Of a DNA stretch of 64,000 nucleotides, positions 31,191 to 42,218 are shown one piece after another. This stretch comes from Yarrowia lipolytica (lineage: Eukaryota > Ascomycota > Dipodascomycetes > Dipodascales). The first letter of the stretch is position 1. Each line of letters begins with the position of its first letter. The DNA is taken from NCBI RefSeq assembly GCF_001761485.1, contig NC_090775.1:3355001-3419000 (forward strand), in the 5' to 3' direction. A model generated the notes under the pieces. It saw only the letters and a program-made list of their open reading frames with translations, was not told the DNA's origin and made no database searches. Position numbers and translations under genes: made by a program.

Positions 31191-33143
31191 GTTGTGAGTG
31201 GGTGATGAAGGGTTAGGTGTTGTGAGTGGGCGAGGTGACTGTGTTTGTGGCAGGAGGTGTAGTTAGTACACCGACTTTTCGTGTCACTTTATAGATGTGA
31301 AGTGGTAGTGTGACTTGACTTAGGCTGTGTGGTGGTGAGAAGCTAAGAGCGCTGCACTCTAGGTTTAGATGTTGGAACGGGGCGGATAAGGTGTAAGGGA
31401 GAGTTGCGGCTGAGGAAAAAAGAGGGTGTAGAATGTCGAACGGCAGAAGTCAAACGAAACCCTTAAAAAGAACCACGTGCCAGCAACTACCATATATGAG
31501 AGGATTGGGGGCGTTCAGGAAGTAGGAAATAACCAGACCTCCAGCTCTCTGCTAAGCCACCACCAGAGCTCACTTTCTTCTGCCGATGCACTACCACCTC
31601 AAGTCGGCTCTTAGCTTCTCCGAGTAATTTTTCACGCTAGTAAATACGCAAGATAGGTGACATGCTAATTATTAGCGCAGTTGAGCATGGTGGAGTCAGG
31701 CAAGTTACTTTGAAAGTACGGAGCATCTCACATTGTAAAATACCAATAATAAATACAATAAAAGTGCAGAGATTTCCACGATACTGTACTTCTAGCGTCT
31801 TAGTAACTTTTGAGCATTAACCCGCCCAATATGCAATTAATTAAAGCCCCGCATTGTGTACGAGTAGCTACATGACGTCAGCCCATACCTGTGTCATGCC
31901 AGCCATTCACACCCTCTCAATATGGTATGGTTGCTCTTGAGCAGGGCACACTAATGTGCAAGTGTCCGCGAAATTGCCGACGTCGCTGCTACGACGCCTT
32001 TAGACCCCAGATAAACCAGGTGGAGGCTGTTTCCAGAACCCAGGCGTAAAAGCTGCGGTTTCGGCTTTGCATCCGAACGTGCGGCTTGCATCACTAGCGT
32101 GTAGTTCTGGGAACGTTACGATACATACCGTACCGATACATACAGTACGTTCGACATTCCTACTATGACCAGAGATTGCGGGATCCGTATATAGAGAGCA
32201 GCCGACCGTGTATACTGTAAAACTGAGGGCAGCTCACAGGCTGGTGGTCAGATATGTACTGTGAACCTTCGATAACCGCGATACTGTCTCAGAAGCTCAC
32301 TCGAGACAGAGTCTACGCCTGGAGTTCACGCTATCGTAGTGCCGCTAGCCGAGGATACCCGGGAAGCTGAAGTAATTTGGTAACTAATAATACTGGAGTG
32401 TTTGCTATTTGTAGTTGTGGTATTTGGCAGAGTTTCAGTGAGAAGATTGAATGTGGCTGCTGCCCTGATACTTCAACAGAAACAACAGAGTATGTAATTA
32501 CACCGTCAATTCATTCTCACCTCTCTCCAATCTTCGGAATGGCACACTAACTCCGGTATTCACCGTTCCGTAGACTGCTCTAACATTGCGGGGTTGCCCA
32601 ACAAATGATCCAGGGGCCATTAGCCGAAGGGTCACGTGCATTCAAAACATACCCCCTCCGTAGAGATCACGCGTCAACCAAACAAGACTCAAGGGTGTGA
32701 AAAGTCACGTGCCCTCATAACCGTGGCTTGATCTAAATCTTACTCCCTGTGTGTTGTCGTAATACTTAATGCTACAGTACTTTTTTTCATAATTATTTCA
32801 TAATAATAACAACAGTACATACAAGTACAAGCACACAAGACACGCTGGGGGTGTTTTACCATACCAATGAAGAGTACACGGAGAATCAGGCCACAATACG
32901 ATCTGCTGACTTTTGAAATATCCCCAAAAATGTTGACCGTTGGATCAGCTGATTACGACTCAAAGAAGCCCTCCACTCCAACGTCGACTACTGTACAGTA
33001 CTTGGTGTCACCATCCCCGCGATGAGCTACCTCATAGAGTTTCATATTACCCCATATCTACAGTTGGTGAATTGTAAATAGAGCTAGATATGCTCAACAA
33101 GGACTTGCTCTGCTAGTTTCATCCGACCCGTCACAACTCCCAC
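31191..33143. other. Gene-free 2 kb between BNA2 and the interrupted gene
   Basis: No supported gene. It contains the BNA2 promoter side, CACGTG sites at 31474, 32633 and 32706, and A/T-rich runs near 32780-32830. Confidence 0.45.
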
Positions 33144-34355
33144 ATGCTATTATTTGAGCTGTTCGAGGTATCTCAAACGGTGCAAACGGTGCAATTGGAG
33201 CAGGAGTTCCGAAATCGCCTGGTTGATTGGAGCCACAGTGTCGCGAGTTTATGTGCTTTAAGTATTGGCTATCAAATCCTCAGTAACCCTCAATCACGCG
33301 AAAGGTACATTGAATTGGGCGACGAGGGTGCGTCCGAGCTGGTAGATCAGATTGACGACCCGTTGAACTTCCTCGAATCATGCTTCTACGGCTTTTATCG
33401 ACCGCAAATCGTCGATCCAGTGCCATTACTCAAGGTGCTACAGGACCACAAGAAGGAAAGCACCAGGGCGGTGTTCTCAGGGACGCAAGATATTCTGGAA
33501 AAGTTCTAAATTACAAAGTCACAAAAGTCCAAGGACTTTGGAATCCTCGAATGGTGGACAGACATGCTTAATGTTGATCCCGAGGGGGACGGAGAAGCAG
33601 TATCAAAGGACAAAGAGTGGATCGCAAGAGAGCAGGAAAGACAAGAGACAGATAAGTCAGAATTCAAGGGGTTTTCGGAAAAATTCATTCCTCACTTGGA
33701 AAACCAGCTCTCGGGCCTATTACAGAATGAAGCCTTTGTTTGGGAGACTATACGAACTCTAGGATACGGCCTGATGCTGGAAAGTCATAGACTGCAACAC
33801 TTGAAGAAGATTCTGTTCGTTACCCACTGTGAACCTCCTAGAAGGTACTGGAGCCTGCTACACGCCTCTCTCGTCAGACTGCGAAGAACAGCCCTTTACT
33901 GGGAGACTAAAAAGATTTCAGCTAATGATAGTGTCAATATGGCGCTCACTAGAGCAGTATACGAGAGTCTGCTGTTGCTACTGGAGAACCTATCGAAATT
34001 GGTGAAACATCTCAGCTCCAAGTACTCAAAGAACCTATGCCAGATAGCTAACAGATTGTGGATTATTGGTCATACCATGGTTCGACAAACTAACCATCCA
34101 GGCATACCATACAATTCTGTCTTCAGTGATATCACTGTTAGAACAGCATATATTGAGTACTTTTACGCCAACCGAGTGCTTTCAAAGAACTTCAAGCCGT
34201 TCCATTACTCGTTCCACACCGACGAGTATTATCCATTATATGTTATTGATATTGCTCTTGACACGGCAGAGCTGGAGTGGATCTGTCCAGGCAACTTTGG
34301 AGACAGGGAGGCTGAAAAGGAGCGAATAAGAGATTGGAAGTTTGCTCAGAAGTAA
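33144..34355 (+). pseudogene. Unrecognised gene interrupted by one in-frame stop
   Basis: An open frame of 121 codons from ATG 33144 ends at a TAA (33507-33509) and then stays open in the same frame for 281 more codons to 34355. Read as one unit it would be about 403 codons. The second part, from residue ITKSQKSKDFG onward, is helical and Leu-rich, with features such as RRYWSLLHASLVRLRR and YYPLYVIDIALDTAELEW. I recognise no domain. There is no GTGAGT/CTAAC set that would splice out the stop. The likely readings are a recently disabled gene, a strain difference or sequencing error, or two adjacent short frames. Coding-like composition on both sides favours one original gene. It is convergent with MSH6, with 73 bases between them. 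Confidence 0.55.
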
Positions 34356-34428
34356 GAATACATACAAATAAATTTCATATTACATTAGTTAAATAAAATC
34401 GCACAGTTAAAATCGCTCAGTATTTCAC

Positions 34429-37400
34429 CTATTGCACGTACCCGGCCATGGTACGAACACCTCGCTGAGTGAAGTCTGTGGGGTTGTTGAGCAGCCAGAC
34501 GAAGTCAGAGAAGGCGCCCAGAGGCATGTAGTCGTCGGAATGGGCAGCTTCCAACAGCTTCTTCATCTTGGCGGTGTGCTCAAACTTCTTCGCGGCCTCC
34601 TCAGCGTTATCGACAATGCTCTTGTCAATACCGCACATGGCAGCCACATGCATACCGAAAGAGCCAGGCGACGATCCGGGCTCCAATTTGTACAGGAAGG
34701 TGATCTCCTTGGACGCCTCGGACACCAGAATGGCCATTCGCATGGGTCGCACTTGAGGGTGGTGTGTGAATGAAGTGTGCAACGTACCGTAATGCGTGGC
34801 GAAGAAACCCAGACAGCCCACCTGCGTAGCCACATGGTGAAGCACAGCCTCGGCAATGGCAAATCCGTCGGCAGACGAACCTCCTCGTCCAAGCTCATCC
34901 AGTACAATAAGAGATTGGGGAGTAGCGTCAAATACCTTTTTAGTTTCACTGAGCTCCACGTAGAAAGTAGATTTGCCTGCGAAGATGTTGTCCTGGGCTC
35001 CAAGACGTGTGATAATTCGGTCGATGGGAGTTAGACGAGCAGATGCTGCAGGCACATGACAGCCCATCTGAGCCATCACAGCGGCAGTACAGGTCATTCG
35101 CAGTACCGTAGACTTACCAGCGGCATTGGCACCGGTCAGCAGAGTGATGTTAGCCTCATCTCCACCAAGGGACACGTCGTTGGGAATGAATTGCTTGGTA
35201 GAGTCGAAGCAGGGATGTCGCAGCCCCTCAAACTTGAGAGTAGCATCTGTTCCCGAAACATAGGGCACAAACTCGGGCCGACAAGAGGGAGAGCCGAGAG
35301 TCTGAGAACACTTGGCCAGAGAAAGCAGACAGTCCAGCTGAGCACACACCTCAACGCACCGCAGCCACGAGCTGTAGTGCTCGTCGAACTGGGCGTACAT
35401 CCGTCGCTCCATGGCCGCCTCGATGGTCTTGTGGTCTTCTCGCGCCTCCATCAGTTTTCGAACCAGAGCCTTGACCTCTGGACTCCAGAACCGCTTGACC
35501 TTGGCGGTACCGCTCATCTGTTGCCACGAGTTGGGAATCTGCTTGACGAGCTTGACGGGCATCTCAATTAGATAGATCTCCTTGCCGGAGTCGTAGAACT
35601 TAATCTCCTGGCTCTTGTACTCCTTTCGGTACTCTCTCAGCTTGACCATGAGTTCGTCCTCCAGACCCTTGATGGTCCCTTGGGAAGCATCAAAGTCCGT
35701 TTCCACCCCAGGCTCGGGGATGAGAAGACCTTCCTTGGCCTTTTGTCTGTCAAACTTGGTATCCCAGGGAACCAGCATAGTCTCCAGATTGGGAAGAGAC
35801 TCGATCAGAGTGCGAATTAGAGGAGCAGACTCGGGAGCCTTCTCGCTGAGCGCAGCAACCATGTGGTACACCTCCTCAAAACCCTCGACGACTCGAACAA
35901 AGTCCTTAGGCATGATTCGACCAGCATGAATTCGGGCCAACAGACGCTCCAAATCAGGAAGCTTGGCCAGCCGTCGCTCAATACCGAAATCGTCCTCCAT
36001 GAATGCTTCTACAGCGTCAAGACGAGCCTCAATCTTGACCTGATCAAGCAAAGGAAGGGCGACCCATTGCTGAAGCAGTCGCTTTCCAAAGGGAGAAACA
36101 CACTTGTTGAGCAGCTTGAACAGAGTGCCGGCATCTGTGGAGTCGTAAGAGTTAGCAAAAACCTCCAAGTTCTGCAGACTGTGACCATCAAGCACCATGT
36201 ACTCGCTCTGGATGGGCTCATAGTCAGAAAAGTTTCCCAGAGAGACAAGCTCCTTGTCCAGCTTGAGATACTGCATGTACCACAGCAGAGCACCAAAGGC
36301 GGACATGCACACATCGTCCTCAATGAAGCTCTTGAGATGTTCAGGGTAGTTGGACATGTCGTCCAAATCCTCAGCTTCAAAGTACTTGCCTCGTGTGAGC
36401 TGCTCCATGGCAGTGGTGGCGTCCCAGAACTCGGCCTTGGGGATCAGGTAGTTCCAGAGAGTATTAATGGTGGTGTTTCGCTTGAGGATCTTGACGACAG
36501 CCTTGTCGATGATACCTTTTTCCAGAAGAACTTCTCCAGGTCGAATCTGGGCTACCAGAGTCTCAAACTTGGAGAAGTCTGCGTCGTCCTCAAACGAAGA
36601 GGTGTGGAAGGCTCCAGAAGCGGTATCCACAAATGCCACAGCAATTCGAGAGCCTTCCTGCTTAACAGCCATGCAATAAGTGGCCAGATCGGTAGTCAGC
36701 ATCTTCTCGTCAGTAAGAGTACCGCTGGTCAGCACCAGAGAGAGTTCTCGCTTGATGACCTTGTCCTCCTTTTTGAGCGTGGCAGTTTCTCGCATCTCCT
36801 TGGCGAGAGCACTTTCCTTCTGGTCCACACGAGCAACCTTGTGTCCGTTTTTGATGAACGCGTTGGACCACGAGAAGAAGGACATTTCGGGAACTCCACA
36901 GAGCCGCATGTTGGCTCGTCCGCCTCCAGCGAGCTTGAGATCAAACTCAGAATGAGCAATGTCTGCGTCTCGCTCATATAGCTCGTAGAACTTGCCCTTC
37001 TTGAAGAACACAACCGTGTTCCACATCTTACTCTTGACCTCCCAGTACTGCTTCTCGAAAGCTGTGAACTTACTCCAGGCGGAAGAAGGAATGTAAAGGG
37101 TTCGGGGGTCGTAGTCAGGAGAACCTTCGGGATTACCCTGGGCATCCTTGATATCAATAAGCCACTTGTAACGCTCTGTGTTGTTTTTGGCAAACTCTGA
37201 GTGCTTGCCTCCTCCGTTGACGGCAGCCTTTTTGGCAGCAGGTCGTGCCGATTTGTCACTAGTGTATGAAGACTTGGCCGAGAACTTTGCCAGGGCAGAA
37301 GAGCCTGATTGAGAACTCTTGGGAGAGGATCTCTTCTTGACAGCCACAATCTCCTCTTCGTCGTCTTCGTCGGCCATTTCAACGTCACTGACATCAGCCT

Positions 37401-38135
37401 CGTTCACAGCACCCTCAATGACATGGTCGTCAGCCTCCTCTTCACTGGGTACGTATCCGTCAGTGTCACTGTCGTCATCAATGACTCGTCGTTTGGATCG
37501 AGTGGGCTTGAAGGCTGCCTCATCCTCAGAGTCGAGATCGAGATCGAGATCGGAATCGTCTAGTTGAACTCGTTGTTTTCGGTGCTTGGTTAGTAACACT
37601 TGATTGAGGAGTATGCGTCATTGTCAAAGCCGCATTGACACAATGGCCTCAGGTTGGTGCAGGCTCACACGCAAGTCACGCTCCGAGAGTACAGGTCGCC
37701 GCATTTGGCCGTCAGGTATGAGCAGCCTTGTGACTTTGCTACTCCCACAAAGGCATCTGCCATAGTGTGTGTCATGTCACACATGTTATTCTCAGCCCCT
37801 GACCTTCAGTCATGCGCTAGCGTTGCTTCCGTCATACTCACTCTCTTAACAGGACTGCTATGCTCCTCTCCATCCTCGAATTCGCTGCTAGGAGTGGGAA
37901 CATTGCCGGTTGTGTCGAACTTGGGTGGCGGTCTCGAAGAGATGGTTGTGGCCTCAAGGGACTTGAGGGTGCTCTTCGTGACAGTCTCTGGAGTAACAGG
38001 GGTGGCAGGAGACGTCTTCTCATCTACGAGCGTGTTGTCACTGGAAGTCGTCGTCTTGGTCTCCTGTTTTTTGGTCTCCTTGACAGGCGTCTTCTTGAAG
38101 AACGATAGCACCGATTGCTGCTTCGCTTTAGCCAT
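34429..38135 (-). CDS. MSH6: DNA mismatch repair protein Msh6 (MutS-alpha), two exons
   Basis: Exon 1 is 37842-38135 and exon 2 is 34429-37584, with a 257-base intron (GTGAGT donor, CTAACCAAG acceptor). The spliced product is 1149 residues. Exon 1 encodes a PCNA-binding box QQSVLSFF at residues 6-13 plus a Thr/Ser/Pro-rich linker. The junction reads PVKR-HRKQRVQLDDSD, and an acidic disordered stretch follows. The mismatch-binding Phe-x-Glu motif is in KFYELYERD (about residue 294). The ATPase has LLTGANAAGKST (about 914-925), the fungal Msh6 form of Walker A, and VLDELGRGGSS. With Msh2 it recognises base mismatches and small loops in the nucleus. Confidence 0.96.
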
Positions 38136-40112
38136 GGTGCGTTTTTATGGTGCGTGTTTTGTATCGGTGGTGGGTGTGACGGTTGAGAGTGCAAGCCTCT
38201 TCCAAATGATGTGGTCACAGTGTGCGTCGTGCAACCTTAGACGCGTCTCATTAGGCTGGTCCTGCGTCAAAATTGATTTTTTGCCAGTGTTAATTATTCA
38301 CGCGTCGCGTGTGAACGGGAGGGAGCATTTAAAATGGGCTAAAAAGGTCTGCACAAATGCAATCACGTGATCAGAAACACGAAAAAAAAAAGACATTAAA
38401 TGGGGTTGTCACTAAAACATTTCCGTGTAAACATTCCCACTTGACTGGTACAATGTCTCCTTCTCTATACAGTCTTACACAGAACGCTCCAGGCTGAAAT
38501 TTTTAGGGTTGGCTGTACGTGTTTGGGACGATGAATTGCTAAAGGGGGTTAGCAGAACCAGCGAGTACAAGAGGTACTGGATTATGGAGTGTCGAAAGAC
38601 ACAAATGAGTTGAAGAGGTTAGTATTGTTAACTAGATGGTTCTCCCCCCAGTTTTCAGCTTCTCTCTGGGTCATTTAATGGCCATCATACGCTGCATCAT
38701 CAACCAAGGTTCGGTGTATCCAACAGACAATTGCGATGAGATTTCACCAGCAGAAAATGAGAACTGGTGTCTACCAATAAGGATATCATTGGTTACCCGT
38801 AATACTACATTAGATATATTTATATTCAACAGTTATCTAAGAGTCGTCTTTAATCATTAATTTCATGTCTCATATCAGTTCAGTCATTGACCTGAGGATG
38901 CGACCCTGTTTGATAAAATTACACTGATTTGCTCCCGTGCAATGTGCTTGCTCACGGGTAATTAAGCCCAATCAGTGCACGCAATTCTCTGACATCAGCT
39001 CCTATATCTCCGCAAGAGCATCTATCGTAATAGTACTCACGTGAGGATTATTCTAGGGATCCGTCACTACATGTACCAGTAGCAGCCGCGATATACTGTA
39101 GACGCTTTCCGTTACTGTAGGTGCCCACCAAAGAAGCATCACACATCATACAGTAGTGGTCAGAAAATTGTGTATCGTTATGTGCGTCGTTTGATAGGTC
39201 TCACTGTGAGGAGCTGCGAACGGGATCTATTGGTACAGAGCCGAAGACATGTAGCTTAGCTAATTGTAGCTTGGTAAGTAACGGCCCCTTATCATCTAAG
39301 ATGCGAGCAGACGAGAGAGTCGGCGTAGTTATCAGTCCACTTCTACCCATCTGAGCGCTGTTTTGTTAGTCTGATGTGAGCAGCTCTCTACAATATGTAC
39401 AATATGTACTCTTACTCTGTTATCGTGCCTCTCATAGCTGAGACCACAAGAGTTGATACGTCAGATACAAACAAGATATTAATCATGCTACCAAACTACA
39501 CCAATTGCAATACTATCCGATTAGTCATCTCCAGAGCAAGTTCTGGATCTGGTCAACATGTTTCCTGATGTGCACTCATCTACCAGCAATACTCACACGA
39601 CTGTATCACATTCCGCTTCAGATCGGATGACTGATGTTCTAATCTCCAAGCCCAATCACAGGCCTTTTCGCCATGCAATGAGGTGTGACTATGCCTCATC
39701 GTAGCCCAAGAGTCCCCTGACTCACCCCACATTTTCTCTGCGCCGATCATCCGAACGTTTTCGTCGGCTTAATCACGTTTCGGTCCCAGAGTCTGTTCAT
39801 GTGGGGGAGATGCCGACATCGGCGAGACGTCGGAGGGGACTCAAAATGGGGCTAAATGAGAGGGGAAAGATGTAAATCCATTATTTAGACCTCAAAAAAG
39901 AGCTCTATGTTCTTGATTTCCCCATATTACCTTCTCCCGGACTACTTTTAACCGGTGTTGTGGCTGAATAACGGTCCCGAAATCCACCCGAGCTTATCAG
40001 GGAGCTTATTTCGCCTAGGACAGGTACCCTGTTGTAGGGCACATCTTAACTGTTATAAAGAGACCTCCACCCTCCCAGTGGCATCACCCCAACCAAACAC
40101 ACACACAACTCA
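38136..40112. other. Gene-free 2 kb between divergent MSH6 and ADK2
   Basis: No supported gene on either strand. Motifs seen are CACGTG at 38364-38369 and 39038-39043, and TTAGGGTT at 38503-38510. Open frames here are short and unsupported. Confidence 0.45.
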
Positions 40113-40799
40113 ATGACCACTGCACTGACCCGATCCGCACGACTGCTGCTTGTGGGCGCTCCCGGCGCTGGCAAGGGCACACTCACTGACCGTCTGCTCA
40201 CCAACTTCTCTGGTTTGGAAGCAATCTCTACCGGTGATTTGCTGCGACGAGAGATCAAGAACGAGAGCAAGATTGGCGTTGCTGCTCGATCCATCATTAA
40301 GGCCGGAGGGCTGGTCCCCGACAACACAATCAGCCAGCTGCTGCAGACCGAGCTGGAGACCAAGGGCTGGCTCAATGCTGACAGCTCATGGATCCTCGAC
40401 GGCTTCCCTCGGAACCGAGCCCAGGCCGAGGTGCTGGACGAGATGCTGCTGCCCCACAAGGCCAACCTGTCCCATGTCGTGCAGCTGGACGTGCCCGAGG
40501 AAGTGATTCTGGACCGAATCGAGAACCGATGGGTGCATCTTGCCTCTGGCCGAATCTACAACCTCACCTTCAACCCTCCCAAGGTGGCTGGCAAGGACGA
40601 CGTGACTGGAGAACCCCTGTCTAAGCGAGAGGACGACAAGCCCGAGGTGTTCAAGAAGCGACTTGTGGCATACAAACAAGAGACTGAGCCATTGTTCGAG
40701 TTCTACGAGAAGCGAGGCGTCCTGGTGACTCTCAAGGGAGAGACCTCCAACATTATTTGGCCCAAGCTCGAGCAGCTCATCAAGACTGAGTACTGTTAA
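40113..40799 (+). CDS. ADK2: Mitochondrial adenylate kinase (GTP:AMP phosphotransferase type)
   Basis: A 228-residue long-form adenylate kinase. The P-loop GAPGAGKGT is at residues 15-23, and DGFPRNRAQA and the LID segment (RWVHLASGRIYNLTFNPPK, DDVTGEPLSKREDDKPEVFKKRL) are intact. The LID lacks the four zinc cysteines, as in eukaryotic AK3/Adk2. Adk2 acts in the mitochondrial matrix and prefers GTP or ITP with AMP. The N-terminal stretch TALTRSARLLLVG is short and basic, in line with uncleaved import. Start at ATG 40113 directly after a CA-rich leader. Confidence 0.93.
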   Translation: MTTALTRSARLLLVGAPGAGKGTLTDRLLTNFSGLEAISTGDLLRREIKNESKIGVAARSIIKAGGLVPDNTISQLLQTELETKGWLNADSSWILDGFPRNRAQAEVLDEMLLPHKANLSHVVQLDVPEEVILDRIENRWVHLASGRIYNLTFNPPKVAGKDDVTGEPLSKREDDKPEVFKKRLVAYKQETEPLFEFYEKRGVLVTLKGETSNIIWPKLEQLIKTEYC

Positions 40800-41468
40800 G
40801 AGCTATCAATACTTTTCTTAACAGAGCTAACAGGGTCTAGGATGGTCTGATGCTAAAAGACTATCACGGTAGATATAAAACGTCAATTGTACTGGAATGT
40901 ACGGACAATGCATAAGCATCGTATAGATAATGAATTCATGATATCAGTTACACATTTGAACCGAAACGGACTGTAGCGAATTAAAGCGGAACAACAAGAT
41001 AAACATTTGCGTAGCGAGTCTGATATTGTCGTCGTGATCACCACACATGTCCAATGTATACTAATAGACACACACTATTCCCAACATTCGATCTAACCCA
41101 ACAGGCCGTTCATTGAGTTCAAAGGGTGTATGTGACAGTGTCTATGGAAGAATGAAGTATCATGACACACGATCAAGTGATGAGAACAGGAGTCTTTTTA
41201 TGGGAGCTATGCTTTATTGTAAATCTTACAATTGTGCCTTTTTCTAAAGCTTATTGCAATTATTGTGAGAAGTTACTGTACAAGATTATCACGTACTCCT
41301 ACTGTACTCGTAGGTCTGTCCCAACGGATAATAGTGATCAAGGATCACCACAGCTTATTGAATGTTTAACTTACAGAAGAGTTTATGGAAGATTGAGAGC
41401 TGGGTTGCTTTACAGAGAGTTATTGAATAGAAGGAAAGATCGTGGGAAACGGATAACGTAGTCGTCTG
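40800..41468. other. Convergent 3' region between ADK2 and RNH1
   Basis: A/T-rich. A 99-codon open frame (41162-41461) has no recognisable feature, so I do not call a gene. Confidence 0.45.
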
Positions 41469-42218
41469 CTAAGGCTTCCAAACTGACTCGGTAATACCCT
41501 GCTTGGCGAGGGCATCCACCTCTTCGTTCTCTCCAGCGTGACCCGGAATGTGTTTGAAGGTGATTCGGGTCCCGATCCGAGTTCGCGGCTTCTGCAGATA
41601 CTCATCGATGGCTAGAATGAGATCCTGGTTCTCCACCTCCTTTCCCTTGCCGGTCTTGAAGCCGTTTTTCTTCCAGCCCTCCAGCCACTGCGAGCAGCAG
41701 TTGACAGCGTACTGCGAGTCTGATCGGATCTGCCAGTTAAGGTTTTCACCTCTGTTATCGATGATTTCGAGGGCCTTCAAAATAGCAGACAGCTCAGCTC
41801 TCTGGTTGGTCTGAACGTCTCCTACGAGAGGGCCCGAGTAGTTGCAGGGATGAAGTTCTCCAAAGTAGACACCGATGCCACCCTTGGGTCTGTGTCCACC
41901 GTTGTTCTCACATGCGCCATCTGTGTAAGCCAACCATGTGTAGGCGTCTGTTTCATCATCAATCAGAAGTACACTGGTCCAATGCTCGGGTGCGCAAGTG
42001 AAGGACTCTTCCATGTAGTCCTCTGCCTTGGCTCGAGTGTCGAACTTCTTGGGCTGTGAGCATGGATAATTTTCGGCGGCGTGTAGTGCTGCATTGTAGC
42101 TGGTATAAATACCAGGCTTATGGCCAACTCTGACAGCATAGTAGGGTCCATTGTCGGCTTGGGCTGTGTGTGTCTGTGTGGTGACTGAGACGGAAGGCAT
42201 GAAGGCGGTTTTAGACAT
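41469..42218 (-). CDS. RNH1: Ribonuclease H1
   Basis: 249 residues from ATG 42218. An N-terminal hybrid-binding domain (YYAVRVGHKPGIYTSYNAAL, residues about 26-70) is joined to an RNase H fold with catalytic Asp100 (YTDGACENNG), Glu142 (NQRAELSAIL), Asp167 (RSDSQYAVN) and Asp235 (EEVDALAKQG). It cuts RNA in RNA-DNA hybrids, such as R-loops and primers. The frame stays open upstream to another ATG at 42314. That start would add 32 Ser/Thr-rich residues with few acidic ones, which could be a mitochondrial presequence, as in the dual-start RNase H1 genes of animals. Confidence 0.93.
   Translation of the reverse strand: MSKTAFMPSVSVTTQTHTAQADNGPYYAVRVGHKPGIYTSYNAALHAAENYPCSQPKKFDTRAKAEDYMEESFTCAPEHWTSVLLIDDETDAYTWLAYTDGACENNGGHRPKGGIGVYFGELHPCNYSGPLVGDVQTNQRAELSAILKALEIIDNRGENLNWQIRSDSQYAVNCCSQWLEGWKKNGFKTGKGKEVENQDLILAIDEYLQKPRTRIGTRITFKHIPGHAGENEEVDALAKQGITESVWKP

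Noticed and set aside
29613-31205. 530-codon open frame antisense to BNA2
   Set aside because: Same codon-bias shadow. The sense strand encodes an intact dioxygenase.
41162-41461. 99-codon frame between ADK2 and RNH1
   Set aside because: No recognisable feature; it sits in an A/T-rich convergent 3' region.
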